64,000 bases of DNA from CAWHYG01 sp963833505 (GTDB lineage: Bacteria; Eisenbacteria; RBG-16-71-46; CAIMUX01). The notes under the pieces were generated by a model that saw nothing but the letters and a program-made list of their open reading frames with translations, did not search any database and was not told where the DNA came from. The position numbers and the translations under genes were made by a program. Positions 51,006 to 60,240 of the stretch are shown here, one piece after another (positions within the stretch are counted from its first letter, which is position 1; every line of letters begins with the position of its first letter). The stretch spans positions 101,005-165,004 of the forward strand of contig CAWHYG010000010.1 in assembly GCA_963833505.1 (NCBI GenBank), written 5' to 3'.

Positions 51006-52317
51006 CGCCTCGTTGTAGCTGAAGAGATCTCCGAATCGCGCCCAGCCGACGAAGGTGTCGAACACCTTCTCATAGTTCTCCTGCGGCATGCGCAGGATGA
51101 TCAACTCCTGGAGGATCGTCCCCGCCACCTCTCCGTTGGGCTGCCGTCGGAGCAGCTCCTGCACCTCCCGGAAGAGCCGCAGCTTGAGGATCTGGTCCCG
51201 CCAGAATGGTTTTGCGGAGGTCGGGATCCGACTGGACGAAGCGTTGGCCCTCGGGTTCCAGGACGACCAGGCTCCGAGGCGTGTCCACGAACTCCAGCAT
51301 CTCGGCCGCCTTGACCACGGTGATGGTGGTTCCGAACTCGCGGTGGGTGTCGGCTGCGATCTGGAAGACGTTCTGGCGGCCGCCCCGCGCGTCCAGGTAT
51401 TCGAGAAGCCCGACGATCTCGCTGGAGGAGGCCTCGGGCAGGGGCTCGAGCATCCCGGTCCGGACTTCGGGAGCGGGCGCGTCGGGCAGCTCCTGTCCGG
51501 TGATGATCTCGTGAAGCTGATCGACCAGTCCGAGGAGGGCCGGTGAGCGGTAATCGCGCGGGCGGGGCAGCTTGTTCGCCACCACAGCGCGCACGCGGCC
51601 GGGGTTGGCGCCGAGAATGACGATCCGGTCCGCCATGAACGCGACCTCCTTGATGTCATGGCTGACCATGAGGATCGACGAGGGGTTCTTTTCTTTCGTC
51701 GACCAGATATCCAGCACCTCGGCCCGAAGGCTTTCCGCCGTCAGGGCGTCGACCTGGCTGAAGGGCTCGTCCATGAAGAGGATCTCCGGATTCACGGCCA
51801 GCGCGCGGGCGATGCCGACCCGCTGCTTCATGCCGCCGGAAAGCTCGCGGGGATAGGCCTCCTCGAAGCCGGAAAGGCCGACCAGCGCGAGGGCGTGGTC
51901 GGTTCGCGCGCTGATCTCCGGCGGAGAGAGCCGCGCCGCCTTGAGCACGGCCCGGATGTTCTCCCGCACCGTCATCCAGGGATAAAGGGCGAAGCTCTGA
52001 AACACCATGGCGACGCCCGCGTTCAGGCCTTCGAGCGGGCGATCATGGTAGAAGACCTCTCCTTCCGTCGGCTGGATCAGCCCGGCCAGGATCCGCATGA
52101 GCGTGGATTTCCCGCAGCCGGAAGGGCCGAGCAACGCGACGACCTCGTTGGGTCCGATGCTCAGGTTGATGTCTTCGAGGACGCGACGCGGCTGACCGTT
52201 CGGCAGGGTGAAATTGTGCGAGACGTGACGCGCGTCGCACAGAACGCCACCGGCCTCCGGCCGATGGATGACCGGATCGCCCACCCAATTGCCCCCTGGG
52301 ATCGGCGTCTCGTTCAT
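50982..52317 (-). CDS. ABC transporter ATP-binding protein (nitrate/sulfonate type), one frameshift
   Basis: ATPase of a NitT/TauT-like importer. From ATG 52317 it shows Walker A GPSGCGKST, Q-loop FQSFALYPWM, signature LSGGMKQR, Walker B ILFMDEP and the H-loop VSHD, then the AAA-associated C-terminal domain of this subfamily. Near 51207 the frame breaks after PDLRKT: the continuation FWRDQILKLRLFREVQELLR is in the +1 frame and ends at the stop at 50982 with WARFGDLFSYNEASDVLSNE. One extra base near an AAAACC run explains it. The permease gene precedes it. Confidence 0.88.
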
Positions 52318-52461
52318 CCCGCCGCCGCCTGGGTCGTCCCGTTCACTCAGTCTCCGCCGGGCTCGTCCCAGGCACCGAGTTCTTCCCTGGGATCGTGGCC
52401 TCGCTCATCTCATCTCCCCGCAGATGGCTGTCCCGCTCTTCGTCTTCCGCTGATCCGGTCA
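52317..52461 (-). repeat. Degenerate repeat of the ABC ATPase start, with a coupled 39-codon ORF
   Basis: Between the permease stop and the ATPase start, initiation-like copies lie at 52408 (ATGAGCGAGGCCACGATCCC), 52346 (GTGAACGGGACGACC) and the gene itself at 52317 (ATGAACGAGACGCCGATCCC). The permease stop overlaps an ATG (ATGA at 52461) that opens a 39-codon frame passing through the first copy to a TGA at 52343. So the spacer is translated and repeats the gene's start. Confidence 0.7.
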
Positions 52462-54201
52462 TTTGTCCAGAGAATAGCGTTCCTCGGCGAGCCGATAGCA
52501 GCGGTGCCAGACCGTCCGATTGAAGCTCACCACCAGGACCGACATCGCGAGGATGCTGGCCGCGAGCAGCGGGAAATTCGCCGCCGCGGCCGCGGCGCTG
52601 ATCTGGGCTCCCAGTCCGTGAGTCCGCAGGGTGTCCCCCCGGAACGTCACGAATTCCGCCACGATGCTTGCGTTCCAGGCGCCCCCGGCGGCGGTCACCC
52701 ATCCCGTCACGAGGTAGGGAAAGACCGCGGGCAGATGAAGAACCCGGAAGCGCTGCCACCGCGTGAGTCTATAGCTTCGCGCGGCCTCACGCAGGTCGGC
52801 CGGCATCCCCATGGCCCCGGCGATGACGTTGAACAGGATGTACCACTGCGTTCCGAGCAGCATGAGGAAGATGCTGCCCCATCCCAGGGAAACCCCGGCC
52901 CATTTGAGGAACGCGATCACCAGCGGAAAGAGCATCGGCGCCGGAAAGGACGCGACAACCTGGATCACGGGCTGGAAGATCCGGGAGAGTCGGGGGGACA
53001 ATCCGATGGCGAGCCCGGCCGGAAGCGCCCAGACGGTGCCGGCGGCGGTCGAAAGAAGAACCCTGCCGAGAGTCAGGAACGCCGCCGCCGCGAGGCCGCG
53101 CCATTCGGCTCCGGACACGTGTTCGAGCAGCAGGACCAGTCGCCAGCCGCCGATCGCCAACAGCGCCAGCAAAAGGCCGAGCACCGCGAGCGAGATGCGG
53201 CCCGCGCGTTTCCCCGAGGCTGCACGATCCGGGATCCCGGATCGTGGACGGCTGAGCCGGATGCGCCGGGGCCTGGCTCGGCGCAGGACGGCGCCGGCCA
53301 GGCGAAGGAATCGGGAGCGGCGCAGCCAGTTCAGGAACCAGGACTCCATGGCTTCGGAGCTGCCGCCTTCCTCGATCCGGAACTTCTGAGCCCACACGAC
53401 CACGGGCCGCCAGAGAAGCTGGTCGAGGAGAACGATCATGAGCACCATCGCCGCGATGGCGAAGAGCATGGCATCGACCCGCCCCTTCTCGACCGCGACG
53501 CTCATGTACGAGCCGATGCCGGGCAGGCGAAAGTCGCGGGAGCCCAGCCGGAACGCCTCGTTGATCATGAGGAAGAACCACCCGCCCGCCATGCTCATCA
53601 TGCTGTTCCAGACCAGGCCCATGGTGGAGAAGGGCAGCTCGACCCACTTGAAGCGCTCCCACCATCCGAAACGGTAGGTCGCGGCCGCTTCCTTGAGATC
53701 CTGCGGCACCGAACGAAGCGAGTGATAGAAGCTGAACGTCATGTTCCAGGCCTGGCCGGTGAAGATCATGATGACGGCGGCCAGCTCGAGGCCGATGTTG
53801 CTGCCGGGGAAGATCGCCACGAGGGCGAGGACCAAGCCCGGCATGAAGCCGAGCACCGGGATGCTCTGCAACACATCGAGCAGGGGAACCAGGAGGCGCT
53901 CGGCCACGCGATCCTTGGCGGCCCAGTAGCCGTAGACCAGGGTAAAGCCGAGGGAAATGACGTAGGCCAGGAGCCCGCGCGAAAGGGAGAAGAGCGTGTA
54001 GCGGGGCAGCGCCCACGGGGAAAGATCGATCGGTACGCTCGGCCGCGCCTGGCCGGTCCATTCCCTGGCCAGATTGATCACTCCCAGGAGCAGTCCGGCC
54101 AGGGCGAGCACGACCAAAAGGTCGGTCCAGCTCAGCCTGCGGGATCGATCGATGAGAGCGCTGGCTTCTCCCCAGGCGCGCTGAAGAATGGGCGAACGCA
54201 T
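52459..54201 (-). CDS. ABC transporter permease with two fused transmembrane domains
   Basis: A 580-residue protein with two BPD_transp_1 domains in tandem (about 75-275 and 365-570), thus a full permease dimer in one chain. EAA loops are EAAATYRFGWWERFKWVELP in the first and EAARSYRLTRWQRFRVLHLP in the second. Organisation and the paired ATPase place it among nitrate/sulfonate/taurine-type importers; no periplasmic binding protein is nearby, so the substrate is unknown. I use ATG 54201 behind GGAGGA; ATGs at 54279 or 54300 are alternatives. The stop overlaps the next reading frame (ATGA). Confidence 0.9.
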   Translation of the reverse strand: MRSPILQRAWGEASALIDRSRRLSWTDLLVVLALAGLLLGVINLAREWTGQARPSVPIDLSPWALPRYTLFSLSRGLLAYVISLGFTLVYGYWAAKDRVAERLLVPLLDVLQSIPVLGFMPGLVLALVAIFPGSNIGLELAAVIMIFTGQAWNMTFSFYHSLRSVPQDLKEAAATYRFGWWERFKWVELPFSTMGLVWNSMMSMAGGWFFLMINEAFRLGSRDFRLPGIGSYMSVAVEKGRVDAMLFAIAAMVLMIVLLDQLLWRPVVVWAQKFRIEEGGSSEAMESWFLNWLRRSRFLRLAGAVLRRARPRRIRLSRPRSGIPDRAASGKRAGRISLAVLGLLLALLAIGGWRLVLLLEHVSGAEWRGLAAAAFLTLGRVLLSTAAGTVWALPAGLAIGLSPRLSRIFQPVIQVVASFPAPMLFPLVIAFLKWAGVSLGWGSIFLMLLGTQWYILFNVIAGAMGMPADLREAARSYRLTRWQRFRVLHLPAVFPYLVTGWVTAAGGAWNASIVAEFVTFRGDTLRTHGLGAQISAAAAAANFPLLAASILAMSVLVVSFNRTVWHRCYRLAEERYSLDK

Positions 54202-54346
54202 TTTCCTCCGACCGGGAACGAGAGGAACGACCGGCATCTTGACCCGGCCGACGGAGCGGAGCAAGATGTCTCGCGTCATGGCGGCTTTTTGACAGAGCAT
54301 CAGGGACTGAGGACGCGTTCCTCAAGACGAATCAAGGAGGAGAGCG

Positions 54347-55090
54347 ATGCCGAAGGCACTCCGGGCGATGGTCATCGTGGGCTTGCTCGCCGTGGCGGGA
54401 ACCGCGGCGGCGATGAGCGTGGGCCCGCGGGTGGGCTTCACCGTGCCTCAACTCCGAGCCGGTGGAGACAATGCGATTTCAAGCGGGTATGCATCCCGTT
54501 TCGCTCCGTACTTCGGCGCCGCGGCCGACGTCGATGTGTCTTCGCGCCTTTCCCTGGAGCCCGAGATCAACTACTCGCCGCAGGGAGGGCAACGTTCGGG
54601 CATGCAACCGGTGACCTCGGACGTGCCCGGTCTGCCTGCCGGCATGATCGTCTATGCCAACTACAAGAGCGAAGCCAGGCTCAACTACCTTGAGATTCCC
54701 GTTCTGTTGAAGCTGCACTTCGGACCGGCCCGGCACCTCTATGCTGACCTCGGTCCCCATATCGGGTATCTGCTCTCGGCCAAGGACGTCACCAGCGGCA
54801 ACAGCCCGATCTACTCCGATCCCCAGGGAACCCAGCAGTTGATCGGGTCGCAGGACTTCAGCTCATCGACCGACACCAAGGGAGATCTCCGGCACTTCAA
54901 CTGGGGCGTTCAGGGAGGCTTCGGTGCCGTGCGTGCGATGGGAGCGGGGGAGCTCAGCCTCGACGTCCGCGGCAATCTCGGCTTGACGCACATCCAGAAG
55001 GACACGGTCGACGACGGCGACAACCGCACCGGCGCCTTCATCCTCTCGCTCGGCTACATGATTCCTCTGGGGGGCGACCGGGATCACTGA
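54347..55090 (+). CDS. PorT-like outer-membrane beta-barrel protein
   Basis: A 247-residue outer-membrane protein: signal peptide about 1-22 (MVIVGLLAVAGTAAAM), then alternating amphipathic strands typical of the PorT/outer-membrane beta-barrel family (VGPRVGFTVPQL, LEPEINYSPQGG, LNYLEIPVLLKLHFGP, YADLGPHIGYLLSA) ending in an aromatic-poor strand SLGYMIPLGG. AAGGAGGAGAG precedes the ATG. PorT proteins belong to type IX secretion in Bacteroidota, but many such barrels have other roles. It diverges from the ABC operon. Confidence 0.85.
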   Translation: MPKALRAMVIVGLLAVAGTAAAMSVGPRVGFTVPQLRAGGDNAISSGYASRFAPYFGAAADVDVSSRLSLEPEINYSPQGGQRSGMQPVTSDVPGLPAGMIVYANYKSEARLNYLEIPVLLKLHFGPARHLYADLGPHIGYLLSAKDVTSGNSPIYSDPQGTQQLIGSQDFSSSTDTKGDLRHFNWGVQGGFGAVRAMGAGELSLDVRGNLGLTHIQKDTVDDGDNRTGAFILSLGYMIPLGGDRDH

Positions 55091-55169
55091 GGCCCGCACC
55101 GCCTCAGGCGGCGGAGGCCCGGCTGGCCGCTCCGGCGCACGTGACACGAATGGCCATGCGCCCGTCGGA

Positions 55170-55859
55170 GTGACGGTGTCTCCACGGCACGCTCACGCTT
55201 GCGCCGATCAGCTTCTGGATTTGCCTGATGCATCCGCCTGGCTTCGCGAAGCGGATTCGATCGAGACCTGGACCGCCCCGGGAAGCATCTCCCTGCCCCG
55301 CTTTCTGACCGTGCTCCTTTCCCGGCGACCCTGGTGGCTGCGGATGCTTCTTACGTTCCGATCCGTCTTCGCCCGCGCGCTGGGTCTGCAGAACGCTCAC
55401 CAGGGCCGGCCGCGCGTTCGGCGCGGCAGGCCTGGCGCGGGCCCACGTCACGACCGGCCGCGCGCCGGGCGCGGCAGAATTGGGGCAGTCTCACGTCACG
55501 ACCGGCCGCGGCGCGGCAACCTTGGGGCGGTCTCACGGGACGACCGGCCGCACCGGGGCGGAGCGGCCGCGATCGTTCCGGCCTGGACGGATCAGGCTCT
55601 CATGACTCCGGGGGCGCAGATCTGGATCTTCCGGGTCCTCGAGGCGGAGGAGAACCGGAGCTGGGTCGGCGAGGCACGGACGGCGGACCTTTCATCCCTG
55701 CTGGCGGCGGTTCGAGAACCGTCCGGTCGGATCCTCGTCATCTCAGCCGTTCACTTTCACACGAAGCGGGGAAGGACGTTCTTCAAGTTGGTAAATCCGG
55801 TCCGGCGCCTGGCCGTGGCGCGGCTGGTGCGGTCGTCGGCTGCCGCGGGGCGCGCGTAG
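55170..55859 (+). CDS. DUF2867 family protein with an in-frame repeat insertion
   Basis: A 229-residue protein starting at GTG. Family parts: LLDLPDASAWLREADSIETW, the segment LLSRRPWWLRMLLTFRSVFA up to LGLQ, and the C-terminal VISAVHFHTKRGRTFFKLVN with PVRRLAVARLV. Family members are about 170 residues; here about 55 extra residues (80-135) between the halves consist of a degenerate RPxxGR...AVSRHD repeat. Some DUF2867 proteins are fused to SDR-type oxidoreductases; the activity is unknown. The insertion may be tolerated as a surface loop or may disable the protein. Confidence 0.78.
   Translation: MTVSPRHAHACADQLLDLPDASAWLREADSIETWTAPGSISLPRFLTVLLSRRPWWLRMLLTFRSVFARALGLQNAHQGRPRVRRGRPGAGPRHDRPRAGRGRIGAVSRHDRPRRGNLGAVSRDDRPHRGGAAAIVPAWTDQALMTPGAQIWIFRVLEAEENRSWVGEARTADLSSLLAAVREPSGRILVISAVHFHTKRGRTFFKLVNPVRRLAVARLVRSSAAAGRA
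55406..55560 (+). repeat. 48/42-bp tandem repeat inside the DUF2867 gene
   Basis: Units begin with CCGGCCGCG at 55406, 55454, 55502 and 55544, giving periods of 48, 48 and 42 bp, all multiples of 3. A typical unit has GCGCGGCAG..TTGGGGC..TCTCACGTCACGA. In frame it encodes about 55 Arg/Gly-rich residues absent from the family. Confidence 0.85.
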
Positions 55860-55934
55860 CGACAAACGCCGCGCAGGCCGCGCGTGGGAGCCGCCGCGAG
55901 ACGCACCGTGCAGGGCAGCGCCTCGGCCGTCGCC

Positions 55935-57593
55935 TCAGCGCATTCGGAACCGCACGCCCGTGCTTTCCAGAAGCCTTCCGAAGGGCTCCATCCGGCGGCG
56001 GAAGTCGGCGAGATCGCGCCGTTCGGGCGGGGACCAAAGCGCCTCCGCCAGCGCGGAGAGGCGCGGGAAGACCATGAACTGAACGCGGTCCCAATCGGGC
56101 ATGTGTTCGGTCCAGACGTTGGCCTGACCGCCGAGGATGTGGGCTTCTTCATCGCGCGACAGCCCGCCGGGCACGGGGTCGAACGCGTAGGCGGTCTCGA
56201 GAGGCACGTCCCGCGGAAACGCCTCGGGCTCGTTCTCGCGCGGACCCTGATAGGAGTCGAGATAGCAGAACTCCGCGGGGGTCATGACCACGTCGTGTCC
56301 GGCCTGTGCCGCCGTCAGCCCCCCGTCCATGCCGCGCCAGGACATCACGACGGCGTCGGGAGCCAGCCCTCCCTCGAGGATTTCATCCCACCCGATCAGG
56401 CGGCGCTGCCGAAAGGCGAGGTGACGGCCGATCTTGCGGATGAACCAGCTTTGAAGCTCCTCGCCCCCGGCGAGGCTCTCCGCGGCGATGCGATCGCGGC
56501 AATCGGGACAGGCCAGCCATCGGGCTTTGGGACACTCATCCCCGCCGACGTGGATGTAAGGACCGGGAAAGAGCGCCGCCAGTTCGTCCAGAACCTCCTC
56601 GAGGAACGAGAAGGTCTCGTCCTTGCCGGCGCAGAACACGTCTTCGAAGATTCCCCAGGTCGCCGGCACCGGTTGTTTATGGCCGGTGCAGGACAGCTCG
56701 GGATAGGCGGCCAACGCCGCGCGCGCGTGGCCCGGCATTTCGATTTCCGGGACCACGGTGATGAAGCGTTCGGATGCGTACGCGACCAGGGCGAGGATTT
56801 CCTTCCGCGTGTACATCCCGCCGTGCCGCGTTCCGTCTTCTTCCGTGCGCCAGGCCGACACCTCGGCCAGACGCGGCCGGCCCGGAACGGGAAACCGCCA
56901 CCCCTGGTCATCGGTGAGGTGCCAGTGAAAGCGGTTCATCTTGTGAAGCGCGATCCAGTCGATGGCTTCACGGATTCGTTCCGCCGGGAAGAAATGGCGG
57001 GAGACATCGAGGTGAAGTCCGCGCCAGGGGAATCGCGGCCGGTCCTCGATCTCGACCGCGGGGATCTCCCAGACGGCGTCGCGATCGCCGACTCCGCGGC
57101 CGGTTCCGCCCGCCGGCCCGCTCGTGGCCGAACTCGCAGACCCACTCGAGCCCGCGCGGGCCGTGCCGGTCAGGCCCGATCCCGCCGGTCGCTCGAGAGC
57201 GATGAGCTGAAGCAAGGTCTGCGAGGCGTAGAACAAGCCGGCGCCGCTCATCGCGACCGCGCGGATTCCCTCCGGCCGGACCGTGAGCCGATAACCTTCC
57301 TCTCCCAGACTGTGCTCGCGAGGATCGATGACGAGAAGGATGGAGGCGCGTTCGCCGTCGCCGGCCGCAACGGTGCCCGCGATCTCTTGTGACGTTGCCG
57401 CTCCGGCCGCCCCACCTTCCGCGGTTTCACTGCCGGCGGCCGGCGAGCCCGGGTACCGTCTCCGAAGCTCGTTTCTGAGCAGATGCGCAACGCGCTGTGA
57501 CTCATCCCCGCCGATTGCGGCCATCGGAAGGTCAGGCGCGCTCCGGAAAACTCCTTCCGTTCGTTTCAGAGCGAGGGGAATGGGCACGATCAT
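55935..57593 (-). CDS. Beta-N-acetylhexosaminidase, glycoside hydrolase family 20
   Basis: Retaining hexosaminidase that releases terminal GlcNAc or GalNAc by substrate-assisted catalysis. The 552-residue protein has the GH20b-like N-terminal domain (about 1-130), a Gly/Ser/Ala-rich linker (about 136-170) and the TIM-barrel with RGLHLDVSRHFFP, HKMNRFHWHLTDDQGWRFP and the catalytic Asp352-Glu353 pair in HVGGDECPK; substrate Trp residues in SWRGMDGG and WTEHM. No signal peptide is seen, unlike many family members. It follows the PNGase F-like gene by 12 bp on the same strand. Confidence 0.95.
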   Translation of the reverse strand: MIVPIPLALKRTEGVFRSAPDLPMAAIGGDESQRVAHLLRNELRRRYPGSPAAGSETAEGGAAGAATSQEIAGTVAAGDGERASILLVIDPREHSLGEEGYRLTVRPEGIRAVAMSGAGLFYASQTLLQLIALERPAGSGLTGTARAGSSGSASSATSGPAGGTGRGVGDRDAVWEIPAVEIEDRPRFPWRGLHLDVSRHFFPAERIREAIDWIALHKMNRFHWHLTDDQGWRFPVPGRPRLAEVSAWRTEEDGTRHGGMYTRKEILALVAYASERFITVVPEIEMPGHARAALAAYPELSCTGHKQPVPATWGIFEDVFCAGKDETFSFLEEVLDELAALFPGPYIHVGGDECPKARWLACPDCRDRIAAESLAGGEELQSWFIRKIGRHLAFRQRRLIGWDEILEGGLAPDAVVMSWRGMDGGLTAAQAGHDVVMTPAEFCYLDSYQGPRENEPEAFPRDVPLETAYAFDPVPGGLSRDEEAHILGGQANVWTEHMPDWDRVQFMVFPRLSALAEALWSPPERRDLADFRRRMEPFGRLLESTGVRFRMR

Positions 57594-57605
57594 TCGCGGC
57601 CCTCC

Positions 57606-58679
57606 TCAGTCCTGCCACAGCTTCGGCGGGTGATTCCACCCGACCAGGACCATCGAGACCCTCCAGTAGCCGAAATGGCCCGCGGCATCGGCCGGCCGGA
57701 TGTCTTCGATCTGGTAGTGGATGGTGTGCTTGCCGGGGGTCAGGTGATCGCTCAGGTCGTATTCGATCGGCCGGACCTCCGAGCCGGGACACCATCCGCT
57801 CCGGTTGTAGTCGGAGGACCAGGACCCGTCCTTCCAGTGCGCAGTATAGGGATTGACCGCGCGGTTGTCCCGGCAATCGGTTCGCCACGGGTGGAACCGT
57901 GCCACCACCGCGCCGTCCACCGAGATCACGTTGGCCTTCGAGACGAACTCGTCGGCGTCGCGGCCGTCTGTGCAATGGCCGGTCGAGAGGATCTTGAGCG
58001 AGACTCTCTTCAGCCCGTCCGGGATGTCCACCTTGATGTCGGCGCCGTTCGGCATGTCCTTACGGTCGAAGGACTCGGCGTAATACACCGGCGCGGCCCA
58101 GTTCGGCGCGTCCCAGGTCGAGTCGGGCTCGTAGCGCAAGAGGACATCGACCTTCCAGCCGGGACTGCTCCAGGTGTCCACAAAGGCGCGGAAGCTCTGT
58201 CTTCCGTGGAGAAGCGGTCCGAGATCGGAGACGTCGAAATTGTATTCGGCGCGGCCGCCATAGGGCGTGATGAAGCGGACCAGCTCGAGGTCCGGTCGTC
58301 CATCGACGACGAGGCGGAGGTTGCCGGCGCGGTCCCAGCGGTCGTAGACGGTTTGATCGTCTTTGTAGATGGGCTGGACGGTGACGAAGGCACGGATCCG
58401 GTGGGGGCCGAGCGGCTCGGGAAGCTGGATCTCGCTTATCAGCACCCGCCCGCTGTCGGTGGCCGTCTGGCCCGGCTGCACGAACCTGGCGGCGGAGTCG
58501 GGCGCGAACTGGAGCACCGCCTGGTGAAAGATCGGTGTCGTGATGGTCGCGCTCAATTCCTCTCTCTCTTCTTCATCGGCGCTGTCCGCCCGGACGGCCG
58601 GCGGAGCCGAAAGGCCGAGAACAGCGAGCGAGGTGACGGCCAGGAGCCAAAGCCCGCGCGGTGAAATCTGGGAAGACAT
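57606..58679 (-). CDS. Secreted PNGase F-like protein
   Basis: A 357-residue exported protein with a signal peptide (about 1-32). The fold is that of the peptide-N-glycosidase F family, two beta-sandwich domains: the marked block GWCPGSEVRPIEYDLSDHL and the HWKDGSWSSDY region match its C-terminal half, and DTWSSPGWKVDVLLRYEP the middle. PNGase F cuts the Asn-linked GlcNAc; whether the catalytic Asp/Glu are all kept I cannot confirm. GGAGGCG precedes the ATG. It is directly followed by GH20, suggesting a two-gene N-glycan or glycoprotein degradation unit. Confidence 0.85.
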   Translation of the reverse strand: MSSQISPRGLWLLAVTSLAVLGLSAPPAVRADSADEEEREELSATITTPIFHQAVLQFAPDSAARFVQPGQTATDSGRVLISEIQLPEPLGPHRIRAFVTVQPIYKDDQTVYDRWDRAGNLRLVVDGRPDLELVRFITPYGGRAEYNFDVSDLGPLLHGRQSFRAFVDTWSSPGWKVDVLLRYEPDSTWDAPNWAAPVYYAESFDRKDMPNGADIKVDIPDGLKRVSLKILSTGHCTDGRDADEFVSKANVISVDGAVVARFHPWRTDCRDNRAVNPYTAHWKDGSWSSDYNRSGWCPGSEVRPIEYDLSDHLTPGKHTIHYQIEDIRPADAAGHFGYWRVSMVLVGWNHPPKLWQD

Positions 58680-58872
58680 GCCTCTGACGCCTCCTTCAGC
58701 GTGGCGAAACACAAGGTTCTCGGCCGCGCCATCGGCGCGCGCCGGTCCGACCGAGAGAAGACCACCCGCGGCAGTCGAGTCAATGCCGTTCTTCGCGCGG
58801 CCGCGGCTCCCGGTTGTTGACCCTCCGATCGCCGGACCTACCGATTGCCGGACGGACGGACGGCTCCCGGTG

Positions 58873-60240
58873 TCACTCGTTCGCTTCCCAGCGGCGAAGA
58901 CGATCGGAGGCCCGAAGCAGGATCGGCGATCGGCTGAGATAGGCGACCATGACCGGAAAGGCCTTGAACAGTCCTCGCTTGACGGTGTCCTCGACCGTGG
59001 CGGCCGGCGAAAGCGCCGGCAGAAGCGCCAGGCCGACCACGAGCGCGCCGATCCAGATCAGGCAGGTTCTTCCCGTCCGATCGCGCAACGCCAACAGATC
59101 GATCAAAGCGGCGATGGCGAACAGATAGCCCAGGTATCCGAAGAGTCCCGGGCGGATCAGAAGATGCAAAGTCCCGAGGATGAATCCCGGGAGCTTCACG
59201 AGCCGGTTCGGATCCGCGGACACAACGGTGCCTGGCTGAACCGGAAGGACGTGCGGTATGTAGAACCAGTTCCAAAGCGCAACGAAGGCGACCGGAATCG
59301 CCAGGAACGACGCGGCCCGGACGAGCGCGACGCGGCGGTCGGGCGTCCAACCCGCCAGGATCACACCGACCGGAGCGAAGAGGATGGTCTCCGAGCGGGC
59401 CCAGCACGCGAATCCGAAGAACAGAGCCGAAAGCAGGAGGGCGGGTGTCCGCCGCGTCTCCAACGCTTCCTGGAAGAGAATCACGCTCGTTCCCAAGAAG
59501 ACCGCGTTGCCGAAATCGGTCAGCACCAGATAGGACGCGGCATACATCTCGGGGACCGCGAGAAAGAGCAGGCAGACCGCGCTGGCCAGGCAGGGGTGCA
59601 GCGACTCTCGCAGCCGGCGATAGAGGAACACGAGGAACGCGACAAGCAGAAGCGTCAGCCAGAGCTTGCCGAACGCGAGTCCGGTCAACCGATACAGGAC
59701 CTGCATGAGCGCTGTGAACGGGGCGTAGAAAGGCTGCAGCGACAGGTAGGGCCGGAGAAAGGCATCGTGGAACACGCTCGAGCGGAGCGTGCCATCCTGG
59801 ACGGCGTATTTCGCGACCAGGTCCATTCCGACGCAGGCGTCGCGGGTCGTGGCCGGAAGATACCAGCAGCGCCAGGCGCTGAGCAGAACCAGCACCGCGA
59901 TCACGACGAGAAACGGCGCTTCCGCTGGATGGACCGCGGCGGCAGTGGCCGTGCGATCGGTAACAGAACCGATCCGAGCCGGACGCAATCCTCTGCGGCC
60001 GATTGTCGGCGCCAGGAGAAGCGTCGCCGCCGCCCCGATCACAGCGATCACGGACAGGTAGTCGATGCGGATCTCCGCCACATCGAGCCAGAAGACGAGA
60101 AAGCTCGAGGCGGGAAGCCCGAGCAGGATCGCCAGGGCGGCCGATTCCGATCCGGAGCTCCTTTGCCTGAAGAGCCGGAGCAGGCCGAATCCCAGCGCCG
60201 TTTGCAGAGAAACCAGAAGAAGGAGCCGCAGGGCGACCAC
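58873..60240 (-). CDS. Polytopic membrane glycosyltransferase-like protein
   Basis: A 455-residue protein with about twelve hydrophobic helices. The long loop after the fourth helix region contains TTRDACVGMDLVAKYAVQDG, LRPYLSLQPFYAPF, reminiscent of GT-C enzymes, though the acidic motif is less clear than in the 43-kb homologue. Start is GTG 60240 with a GGGAG site. A TGA lies only 3 bases upstream in the same frame, closing a series of in-frame ATG-containing repeats. It follows the 179-residue anchored protein, probably co-transcribed. Confidence 0.75.
   Translation of the reverse strand: MVALRLLLLVSLQTALGFGLLRLFRQRSSGSESAALAILLGLPASSFLVFWLDVAEIRIDYLSVIAVIGAAATLLLAPTIGRRGLRPARIGSVTDRTATAAAVHPAEAPFLVVIAVLVLLSAWRCWYLPATTRDACVGMDLVAKYAVQDGTLRSSVFHDAFLRPYLSLQPFYAPFTALMQVLYRLTGLAFGKLWLTLLLVAFLVFLYRRLRESLHPCLASAVCLLFLAVPEMYAASYLVLTDFGNAVFLGTSVILFQEALETRRTPALLLSALFFGFACWARSETILFAPVGVILAGWTPDRRVALVRAASFLAIPVAFVALWNWFYIPHVLPVQPGTVVSADPNRLVKLPGFILGTLHLLIRPGLFGYLGYLFAIAALIDLLALRDRTGRTCLIWIGALVVGLALLPALSPAATVEDTVKRGLFKAFPVMVAYLSRSPILLRASDRLRRWEANE

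Noticed and set aside
51658..54693. A 1011-codon plus-strand open frame over the ABC genes
   Set aside because: Antisense to the permease and ATPase and composed of charged low-complexity sequence; no family features.
55406..55560. Diversity-generating retroelement variable region
   Set aside because: No reverse transcriptase or template repeat in the window and no adenine-specific substitutions.
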